Positions 11,164 through 20,508 of a stretch of 64,000 bases of DNA are shown here, piece after piece. This DNA comes from Cephalotus follicularis (lineage: Eukaryota > Streptophyta > Magnoliopsida > Oxalidales > Cephalotaceae), in the NCBI GenBank assembly GCA_001972305.1, contig BDDD01000126.1, forward strand, positions 724,271 through 788,270. Reading direction: 5' to 3'. Numbering within the stretch: position 1 is the first letter of the stretch; every line of letters begins with the position of its first letter. The translations under genes and the position numbers were made by a program. The notes under the pieces were generated by a model. It worked only from the letters and a program-made list of their open reading frames with translations. It searched no databases and was not told the origin of the DNA.

Positions 11164-11720
11164 GTGAACCGGACCGCTTTTCTCACGGTTTGGGCCGGTC
11201 CGGTTCATGAAGCTAAAAAGTGAGAACCGAACCGACCTGTGAACCTTAACCATAAGCGAGGCGGGCCGGTCCGGCCCGGTTCGGTTCATATTCACGTTGA
11301 CGCCTATGAATAGCGTTGACGCTAATGTCTTTTGTATTGACTCCATTTGACTTGTGCGTCAACGTAGTGAGTCACTGTTTGATTTTTACACCTTTTGGCG
11401 TTGACGTCTTCATATTGGCGTTGACATCAATAATATAATTTACAGCGCGTTGACGCAAATTAGTGTAGTCATTGACGAGAATCATCCTGAATCTTAGAAT
11501 TCATGTTCTAGCCCTGAACGTTGACGCCAATAGCCTAGGCGTTGACGCCAATATCCGGTTCACAGTTTGGTCCGGGCTGGTTCAACGGTTTCTAACACTC
11601 TAAACCGACCCCGACCGTTTTCAATGGCCGGTTTAACCACGGGTCTGCTACGTGACCCACGGTCCGGGCCGGTTCAAGACCCATACGGACCGGTTTGGGC
11701 CCAAACTTTGGTATTTTCGA
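10971..11720. mobile_element. GC-rich non-autonomous DNA element (possibly hAT-type), no coding capacity
   Basis: The left part opens with TAGGGGTGCAAGTGG and dense GGTCCGG/CCGGACC inverted motifs. The right part (11552-11705) has matching CCGGTT/GGTCCGG motifs and ends near GGACCGGTTTGGGCCC. This layout of subterminal inverted repeats at both ends and an AT-richer centre is common in non-autonomous plant DNA transposons whose termini start TAGGGGTG. I see no clean right terminus or target duplication, so class and limits are approximate. Confidence 0.5.
11292..11550. repeat. Array of GCGTTGACG motifs in the centre of the GC-rich element
   Basis: The nonamer GCGTTGACG or a one-base variant recurs about ten times in 260 bp, mostly followed by CC, TC or CA, with a few copies on the opposite strand (GCGTCAACG). 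The TTGAC core is that of a W-box. It may be a decayed minisatellite or a cluster of protein-binding sites. Confidence 0.65.
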
Positions 11721-11750
11721 ATCGAATTTATATAAAAATAGAAAAGGAAA

Positions 11751-13206
11751 AGTAATTAAGGTAATGATTTAGTTTTTAGTTAACGGTAATTAATGTGATT
11801 AACGGATTTTAAAAGTATTATTTATACATAAATTAATTGAATTAAAATAAAAAAAATTTGATCCGATCTGACGAACCGACATGAAAACACAAAATAAAAA
11901 ATTTTCTCTCTCCACTCTCTACTCCCATTACGCTCTCTCTCCTCTCTGCCTCTCCATCAACTCTTTTGTCGTCTTCTCCAATAATCAAAGCAACATTATC
12001 AACAAAACGCAATACCTCTGCAATTCACCGTGCAATCCTCCAAGCCACCACACATGGCGGGTGTGCTCCTCCATCCGATCACCGCGTCACAACCATCCTG
12101 TCTCTTGGCCATGGACCCTACCTGGTTTTCCGGGTATCGATCCATGGAAACTCTTCGTTTATGAGGTGACAGGATTGGTTAGTGAAGATTATAGGTTAAT
12201 TCAACGTGAAATATTCATTCGAGTAACGAAAACAGGGGAAAGAATGAGGAGTTTGAATTTGGTGAGTTGACTCATTTTCAATCTTCCTTGAACAGATTTG
12301 AGGATTGTAAACAGTGGTTGCGTTTTTTGTTTGCAAACAGGGCAAAAAACGATGGTTTATGGGTTGGAGAAAATGGTGGAGGGAGTTGACGGGAGAGAGA
12401 GAGAGAGAGAGAGAGAGTAGTGAGAAAGAGGATGTCATAAAAAAAAAATTCATTTTAATTCAAATATTAGATTAATTCACGTAGAAATACTATTTTCAAA
12501 AAGATGTCATTAAAAATACTTTATTACTCTTTAATCACAATAATTATCATTAGTCAAAAACTAATGACAATACATTAATTACTCATTTTTTTAAATAAAT
12601 TCTTAAGTGATAAAACTTAACCTTTTGTGACAAATTCAAAAGATAAATTGTCATGTGTATAACTTGGTCATCATGTTGCAATATCTTTAGGTATAAAACT
12701 CGTGCATTGCAACTAAAATTACCAGTTAAATTTTGTTTATTACATACAAAACATATCAATATTTATATTTAATCTGCAATGTTGAGTACTCCCCTCTTAA
12801 TAGTTGTATACAATTTGATGGAATATTCCTATCAAAACGGGGCTAATTACTTCACATTATTATTATTTTTTAATTAACTATCTTCTGCTAGTGGAGTAAC
12901 TAGTACCTCTATCCTCTTATTGATGTAATCACAACACATAGCAATCTCATATCGTCAGCTAATTTGCAAGTCGCACGAATGATTGAAAAAAAGGGTTTAG
13001 TAACCAATTTTCCCTTGAGAATAATCACAGCTGCTCCATATTTGCATTCACCAAATTCTGATATTACTTTCACATGTGATGTTGAAGGCATTTAGTTTAG
13101 CACATAAACACTCTATTTCAATAAGTACGAGCACCCTGCAGCGAAATCTAGCTTGTCCACTGGAATACACAAGGAAGATGGAATATTTCCTAAACACATT
13201 GGTGAA
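11751..13206. other. Intergenic DNA with pyrimidine-rich patch and (GA)n, no supported gene
   Basis: 11900-11960 is rich in CTCTCTC and is followed by a 129-codon open frame (11881-12270) with no recognisable domain; I do not call it. A (GA)n microsatellite lies at about 12392-12418. The remainder to 13206 is AT-rich and should include the 3' UTR of the thymidine kinase gene. Confidence 0.4.
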
Positions 13207-14186
13207 CTATTTACAAGAGCCACATTGAACCTTCTGAGGTTCCAGGACAGTTCTTGCTGCTTCTAAGAGTGTTTGTCCCCTAACATAGTGGTGCCGACAC
13301 ACGGGCATGTAAACATCAGCCCCACCGATTAATTCAGTCTGTGTCTCCTCTGTCTTCCTTAAGGTGAAAAAGGCACGCTTCCCGCAAAGTTCGCATCGAG
13401 CAGTTAACTTGGTTACAGAATCTGCAAGGGGAATTATATCAAGCACAGAACCGAAGCTCCTCCTGCCAAAGATCCACCATTATAAGGGACTAGATAGGAA
13501 TTGAACAGAGTGTAATTACTTAATACAATATGATAACATATGATATGATTGGAGGTAGATTTATGTAATACCTCAAATAGTCACCATCAAGGCCGGCAAC
13601 TATCACAATTTTGCCATCATGATCAGCAGCTTCACGGCAGAAATCAAGGAGGTCTTCAAAGAATTGAGCTTCGTCAATACCAATCACATCTAGCTGCCAC
13701 CACACACTCTCATGAGTAGTATGACACAAAATGTACTAGAATGCGGAAAAAGCTTTCAGAAATATTTCAACAGAGATAGCCACATTCATTCCACAATTTT
13801 AAATATCCCCAGCACCACTCATCCAAATGTTGTTTGCCGTCCACTTAACAGGCCACGAAGTACTGAGGCTAAATATATGAAGCATGTTAATTACTTACTA
13901 TCATATAGGTTGTGACTTTTACCCATCAATCTTAACAATTCAATAGTTAAACTATAAAGTATAATTGTTCATGATATTAACAACCATATCTAGGTATTAA
14001 CATGCCTGATCATAAGCATCAGTGCCAAGTTTTTGTCTGAAGGATGACAAATTGGCCAATGCCAAACATGGCAATTTCACGCCATCGTGTGTGACTATAG
14101 AATCCAATCCATATCTTGTATCTCTGTTCGATTTAATGATTGCTACACTTCTGCATGACAAACATTTGAAAAGGAAAGTTAAGAAA

Positions 14187-14225
<39 letters not shown>

Positions 14226-16860
14226 CAATTTGATACTTCAATGCTTCAGTTTAGACCGAAAAAATATGAATATTTGGAACCCTATACAGTTTATAGAATT
14301 AACACAGATAACATATTACTGGGGTCCCCTATTCAATTTCAAAATTCAAACATTTCTTGCTTGCAATTTCAAGGCACATAATATAGTTGGCTTCTTAAAG
14401 CATCTAAACAACTATGGCTTTTTACTTTCCACTCTACTAGTAAGAAAAGGTCCCATAAAACATGAGGAATGCATACTTCCTTACCCGCACCACCTAAAAG
14501 CAAAATTTCTCCTCTGTTATTAAACTCAACTATACTTTTATTATGTAGTTCTAAATTGTAATTTCCAGAAACTCTTCAGGTAAGATTCTGCCAGAGTATG
14601 TATAGTGTGCATTACAAATGCTCCTCGGAATCAATATATTTCCTCAGAACTAAGGTTAAAATATGTTGAGCTTTACAGACACTCAAACGACCCTAATCAT
14701 TTCCCATATGCTCATAAAGAACAGAAGTGCACAGGGAAAGAGCTTTCTTGCTGCCTTCTTCTTAAAATTCTATACCTATGTTCCAACTTGTTTCAGCGAT
14801 ACTAATAGGAAGCAAAACATTATGGCAAGGAACTTGTATTAGTCGCCACTTAAATCAGGAACATAGTCTGCATCCTTTATACTGCAAGTCATTTCTTGAA
14901 TTATCTCATAGATCTCCCCAGATTGTTCATGAGATTTATCTTCCATTAAGAAAAATTGGACCTCCTTTTTAACCTCAATCCTGCTATAACCAGGCTCTTT
15001 GATCATCCCTGAATCCCTCATCATCCCCCTAACTTCTGCAACATTGTCCCAAAACCCAAAATTAGCATACGCATTAGACAAAACCACATATTTCCCAGCA
15101 TTTGTTGGTTCCAATTCAAAATACTTCTTTGCTGCAAGCTTTACCAAGTCTAGATTTCCATGAATCTTACAAGCCCCAAGCAGAGCACCCCATATCACTG
15201 AGTGTCCTTTACAAGGTGAGTTCAACACAAACTCGTAAGCTTCTTGTAACCTTCCAGCACGCCCCAAAAGATCAACCATGGCTGCATAATGTTGCCCTCT
15301 AGGCTGAATTCCATAATCTTGTGTCATTGATGAAAAACAACTCCAACCTTCATCAACCAAACCAGCATGGCTACATGCAACAAGAACTGCAAGAAAAGTA
15401 ACGGAATTTGGTCTAAAACCTTCTTCTTTCATCCTATTAAAAGATCCCAAAACCTCTCCAACTCTTCCATGCTGGCCATACCCAGATATCAAAGCAGTCC
15501 AGGTAACAACATCCCTATCCAATGACTTACCAAAAACCTTTTGTCCATCATCAAGACTGCTGCATTTGAAGTACATATCCATGAGTGCACTATTGACTAC
15601 AACATTTTCCTTAATATTACACTTCATCAGGACACCATGTGCTCGCTTTCCATACTCCAGTGTGGCTAATGTGGCATTAGCTCTGAACACTGATGAAAAG
15701 GTATACTGATCTGGTAGGATACCGTTTTGTCTCATTTGGTAATAAAATCTCAATGCAACTTCTTCAAGCCCCTTTACGACATAACCCCCAATCATTGCAT
15801 TCCAAGGAATCAAACTCTTCTTGACCAAACTATCAAACAAATGATGAGCAGTCTCAAGATCCCCAAATTTTGCATACAAAATCAGCAATTTGGTCTTCAT
15901 ATACTCATTGGGAACATACCCAATAATAACCATTTGCGCATGGATTCTTCTCCCCGTCTTATATTCTTTCCTATGAATGCATTCTTGCAGCAATAAAGCA
16001 TAAGTACCATCCTCCACCCTCAATCCCGTACACCACAATAGCCCAACAGCCTCTCTCAATCTTCCGGAAATACAAAGACCTTTTAATGTTTTATCCAGTT
16101 GGAAGATTTTTTTACGCAATTTGACCTGAAAACTGGGGAATATCTCACCGTGATAATCTCATTTAACCAGTGTAACACAAACATTGGATAATCTAGTTCA
16201 ATTAAATTTTAATAAAAGGGTAATGTCAGATTACATCTACATAAAAGGCTCGATAGATTCACCGTTAAATTATCTGATCACGAATACTAATACCACATTT
16301 TTGCCCACTTTTTGGTACCGATGACATACAAACTTTAATATAATCCCCATCAATAATTTATACCAAATGAATGTATGAAAAGCCTTCTAGCAATACTTGC
16401 TATATCAACAACAGAGCTAAATTTAAACCAAACCCAGATTATAAAACACAAAACAAAAGCAGAATATCATAGAAATAACAAAATTAAACCCAAACCCATA
16501 TCATAAAGCACAAACCAAAAGCAAAATAGCTCCAAACCTGCCATTGCTACTCTCAGCTTGGATACGGCGAAGAAGGGACGTCGTTTTGCCCGCAAACATT
16601 GGGCCCACGATCACATGAATCTCCCCATACGATGACCGCGAGGCATCAGTTTGCAGAGATCGATGCTCGATTGCAGATAACGGGGGTTTGGGTGAAAACA
16701 TTGAGGGCTTAATGTGGAGGAATTTGGGATATTGGAAAGTTGTGGGGTTGCTAAAAAGCAGAGTTTTTGAGGCAAAAGTTTTGGTCTTGGAGAGGTGAAG
16801 AGAGGGAGGAGCAAATGTTGAGGTTAACAAAGACTGAATTCTTGATAAAGTCAACATCAT
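13207..16860 (-). CDS. Thymidine kinase (TK1-type), organelle-targeted, four exons
   Basis: Phosphorylates thymidine to dTMP in the salvage pathway. Exons: 16860-16538, 14150-14006, 13693-13572, 13462-13207. They join in phase into 281 residues. Exon 1 encodes a 75-residue Ser/Phe/Pro/Lys-rich leader without acidic clusters ([20 protein letters not shown]), typical of a plastid or mitochondrial transit peptide, then the P-loop GPMFAGKT (86-93). Exon 3 has GIDEAQFF (161-168) with the catalytic Glu and GLDGDYLR. Exon 4 has the lasso/zinc region: [10 protein letters not shown], then [14 protein letters not shown] with three Cys and a His as zinc ligands. Intron 1 (16537-14151, 2387 bp) contains a whole PPR gene. 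The intron 2 donor is GC. All other splice sites are GT-AG. The leader suggests the TK1b-like organelle isoform. Confidence 0.93.
14005..14006 (-). promoter_or_regulatory. GC donor of thymidine kinase intron 2 (CAG|GCATGT)
   Basis: Exon 2 must end after GATCAG (residues D-Q) for the protein to continue into [10 protein letters not shown]. The next intron bases are GCATGT, not GT. The nearest GT, four bases on, would shift the frame. The partner acceptor at 13694 is a normal GGCAG. This fits the minor GC-AG class, which splices through the major spliceosome. Confidence 0.75.
14191..14223. repeat. (TA)n microsatellite in thymidine kinase intron 1
   Basis: About sixteen consecutive TA units lie just upstream (transcript sense) of exon 2, about 40 bp before the acceptor at 14151. 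Confidence 0.9.
14839..16119 (-). CDS. PLS-class PPR protein with E-type tail, At4g16470-like, nested in the kinase intron
   Basis: Open frame of 426 codons with no internal stop, on the same strand as the thymidine kinase and wholly inside its intron 1. Motifs alternate in the PLS pattern: [57 protein letters not shown], then the E-type region [20 protein letters not shown] and an E+-like end ([16 protein letters not shown]). No DYW domain. PLS proteins with E tails usually direct organellar C-to-U editing. It resembles Arabidopsis At4g16470 along its length. The frame opens at TTG (16117-16119), not ATG. Upstream is either a splice acceptor (TTTTCAG at 16128-16122) or an ATG at 16184-16182 one frame away, separated by an A7 homopolymer. 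The true N-terminus is unresolved. Confidence 0.85.
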   Translation of the reverse strand: MRKKIFQLDKTLKGLCISGRLREAVGLLWCTGLRVEDGTYALLLQECIHRKEYKTGRRIHAQMVIIGYVPNEYMKTKLLILYAKFGDLETAHHLFDSLVKKSLIPWNAMIGGYVVKGLEEVALRFYYQMRQNGILPDQYTFSSVFRANATLATLEYGKRAHGVLMKCNIKENVVVNSALMDMYFKCSSLDDGQKVFGKSLDRDVVTWTALISGYGQHGRVGEVLGSFNRMKEEGFRPNSVTFLAVLVACSHAGLVDEGWSCFSSMTQDYGIQPRGQHYAAMVDLLGRAGRLQEAYEFVLNSPCKGHSVIWGALLGACKIHGNLDLVKLAAKKYFELEPTNAGKYVVLSNAYANFGFWDNVAEVRGMMRDSGMIKEPGYSRIEVKKEVQFFLMEDKSHEQSGEIYEIIQEMTCSIKDADYVPDLSGD

Positions 16861-17353
16861 TTTAGAGAAAGAGGTCTAAGGGTTTTGCTCATTTTGGAGA
16901 GAGGGTTTTTGCATTTGTTTGCTACTTTTAGGGTTTAAGGGCCTGGGCCCCTGGGTCTTGCTTGCTAACAGAGAGAAATGGCACTAAAACACGATAATTG
17001 TTATTTTTTTTTTTCTTTTAACTGTTATTGGTTGTTTTGTTTATTTGGATAATATAATTTGTAATATAAGATATTTATGTTATAAGTATGTGTTATCCAC
17101 TTGCAAATTTGATTAGGACATGCATAAATTAATGTAAGTTTTATAGAAAAAAATTATAATCCAAAGAAAATACATACACAAAATACAAAGATATAAAATA
17201 ATATCATCAAATTTATAACAAAACATTTAATATTATCAGACTTGAACTAGTCGGTCGGACCAGTTACAAAATTGATTCGGTGGAACTGATCGACCTGATC
17301 GAATCATTAAAATCTCAAAAATTTCAACCATTATAGCCATTGGGGCTTAAACT
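16861..17353. promoter_or_regulatory. Upstream region of the thymidine kinase gene
   Basis: The first 120 bp before the ATG contain GA-rich and T-rich sequence consistent with a 5' UTR and core promoter on the minus strand. Beyond 16980 it is AT-rich without recognisable coding sequence up to the LTR target site TACAT at 17354. No specific factor site is claimed. Confidence 0.4.
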
Positions 17354-18077
17354 TACATTGTGACATCCGTGTCCTTGTACGGTCAGTGTCTGTGAGCCTA
17401 CGGGGCTTCTGTCTGTCTGTCTGTCTGTTAATCTGTTTTTCTGGCTTTCTTGACATATGCATCATGGCATTAATATTTTTTTGTGATTTATTCTGATAGT
17501 TTTCTGCATAAGAAATTAATTTACTTTTCCGTAAATTTAATGATATTTTTCTGAAAAGACTGCTGAATTCAAAAAATAGGCCAAGTGGTGTGTCCTAAAT
17601 ATCCAATTTCTGTCTGTATCGGTTTAATTCTGGACGAAACCAGTCCGTTTTGAGTTGAATATATGTGAAAAAATGCCAAAAATTGATTATTGTTGCCATT
17701 TCTCTCTCTCCCCCCGACTTTCTCTCTCCTCTCCTGTCTCTCTCTGGCTTCTGTCTTCTGTCGCTGGCGTCAGTGTCGATATGACGCCGGCGAGGGTATC
17801 GGTCGAACCACAGTGACCTCCCGAGCACACCGGCCCCAGCCTCAACGCCGGCAACGGCGCCGTTTGCGCCCGGCGAGCTCTTCTCTCTCCGCCCTTGTTC
17901 TGCGTCGTTCCGGCGTCTCTGGTGACCGTCACGGAAAGGCGAGCCCCGATTCCGACTCCTGTCGTCGCGGCCGTTCGAAAGGTACTAGCCCCAACACGGG
18001 ACTACGCCGGCAACGCCGATCGGCGGCAAAGATAGCCTCGGTCAACGCGGCTGTTCCGGCCAGATGCGGTGGCGCCA

Positions 18078-18539
18078 TGACTAGGGATGGCAATTTTCTG
18101 GGACTATTAGGGTATCCGACCCGTCCCGACCCTAATAGGACCCGTTTATAAAATCCTAATAGGATTTGGGATGGGTTTGGGATTTAAAAAAAAACCCGTT
18201 AGGGTTTGGGATGGGATTGGGATTCGACTCTAGGATACCCGCTACCCGAACCCGTTTATTTGTTATAATCGTACTCTAATATGTTTTTCTAACTTCTGTA
18301 GGTGAAGTGCAAAAAGAAAGTTACATGAGTTGTGTAATTGTAAATTGTTGTTTATTGTGTTGGACTTGTTTATGGTATTAGTGTTAAATTTGATCTTTTG
18401 TAGTTGATGTATATTGGTCACTTGGTATAATTGAATTGTTTAGAGTATTAGTATATTGAACTATGATTTGATTTTTGTTGTTGATTAGCATTGTGATGTT
18501 GAATAGGATGTTAAATTTGTTGATGATTGAGTGGGATGC
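18078..18539. mobile_element. 462-bp insert in LTR L1 flanked by 24-bp direct repeats
   Basis: The direct repeats TTCCGGCCAGATGCGGTGGC plus GCCA occur at 18054-18077 and 18540-18563. Between them lies sequence starting TGACTAGGGATGGCAATTTT, with CCCGTCCCGACCC-type motifs, then AT-rich DNA. The left end looks like hAT-type non-autonomous elements, but a 24-bp duplication is far longer than the 8 bp of hAT and no matching right terminus is seen. Class undetermined. Confidence 0.6.
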
Positions 18540-20508
18540 TTCCGGCCAGATGCGGTGGCGCCACCAACGCTCCCCAGATCCGTGATCCTCAGCCTCCGAC
18601 TCGCCAGATGCGACCTTTGCGGCTGACCGGTGATGCGCGTGGCTGACACGAGCAGGCCAGCGGTGGCGAGTGGGCCCACGCGCCGGCGACCTTCTGCGGT
18701 CCGTTCTGACAGCTTTCTGACTCCGTTCTCCGCGTTGATGTGATCCATTCCAGTTCCGCTGCGGGATTCTGACTCTGTGCTCCGTTTCGTCCGATTTCGG
18801 TAAACATTGAACTTTTCTCCGTTAGTTCTGTTTTTCCGTTGAATTCTATATTTTTGTATCTATATCTGTATCTGTTTCTGTTATACATATGGGCTAAAAA
18901 TGTATAATCGATTCGGATTGGATAACTTGGACAACCACTTGGACTAGTTTTAAATGATTTCAAAAGGGTATTTAAATTGAAGGTTTAAAAGATATTTTTG
19001 ATAATGAGACTTCTGTTCTGTTGACCGTATAGGTCGTTATGGTTTTCTGATATCTGCACGCATTTCATTGCATAAAATATTTCACGTCTTAGTACGTGTT
19101 TGAGATCTGATAGTCTGTTGTCTGTCTGTCTATTTGTCTGCTGGCAGAGGATCCTACCTTTGACGTCAGCCATGGAGACGACCAGTCGAGGGACTTGCTT
19201 GTATGTTCAATGAGTGGAACGCCTTTATTTAACCTTTTATTCTGAAATGCTTTTATATGGTTTAAATGTTTAAGCGTGTTAGCTTACTTGTTTTCTGTAT
19301 CTGAATGAACTTGGTTTTCGTTCATTTCTGAAATCTGTTTAAGTTTTATTGTCTGGAACTTTATTTTAATGTTTTCAAACGCTTGCACGATGATAGTCAT
19401 ACTCTGACGATATTTTCAGTAATATCTGTACTTGAAAGCAAAAGGATTTCTGTATTTGTTTGAATATGTTTAAATCTGTTTGAAATCTGTTCTGAGACAT
19501 TGTAATTTCTGTATCTGCTGAATCTGTGAAATATGTTTAGATGCATGGTGATCTCTGACACGCCCGGATCCAGCCCCGCAGGAATCCGTCGCGCCCGCTA
19601 CGAGGCTAAGCCTCCCATCAGATACTCACCTCGTAGGTTCAGCAGAACAGAGATTCAGAAAATATATTTATAAACAGAAAATCTCTTCAAAACATAAAGA
19701 AAACAGAAAAGTTTCTTGAAAAACTTGAAATTCTAACTCTTAAATTTTTACGAAAATCGGGCGTGTAGTATTCGTTTATAGGACTATGCCCCCTGTAAAT
19801 AAAAACGCAGTTTGTAAAATCATACTCCCGAAGGAGAAAACAGTTTATAATGGGCTCATCCCTCAACAGATCACACTCCCGAATGAGGAAACAGTTTATA
19901 AAATGGGCTCAGCCCTCAGCAGATCATAATATAAACAGAAAACAAGTATGGGTTGGGTTCTGCCTCAACCATATTATCAAAAACTTAAAACCTGAATAGG
20001 GCTCAGCCCTTTTAAACAAAACCAAAACAGTTATATAAAAACATAAGTAATGCAGAAATTTAAATACTGATGTAATTATGATATGCATGTTTTGACTCTG
20101 GTAGCATGCTCTTTTTGGTCTCAACTCAGCAGACAGACAGACTCCAGCTAACAGAGCGTAGCAGACTAACCTGTCAGAACTAAAAACAGAAAACAGAGGA
20201 GAGGGTTAGTCCACAAGACTAGTGAGATGGAACAAAAAGACTCCGCAGAGTTTTGCTCGCATATAAATATCTTTACAGAAAAGATATAACAAAAGTATAA
20301 AACAACTGAAACAGAATCAACTACAGCATATGATTTATAAAACAGATATAAAACGACTTAAACAGAATATAAAATCAAAACCGATTTAAAAACCGGTATT
20401 TCTAGAAGTCAGCAAAAAAACTAAATCAGAAAACCAAATCCTTTCATTCAACATGCTTCAAAACCAGAATTTCATATATATATATATATATATAATTAAC
20501 AGAGTTTG

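Noticed and set aside
11881..12270. A 129-codon plus-strand open frame after a pyrimidine-rich stretch
   Set aside because: No domain, no homologue recognised, low-complexity start and no splice or promoter context beyond a CT-rich patch.
17690..18151. A 153-codon Arg-rich frame in the GC-rich part of LTR L1
   Set aside because: The same region is GC-rich non-coding LTR in all family copies, and other frames and the opposite strand are equally open.
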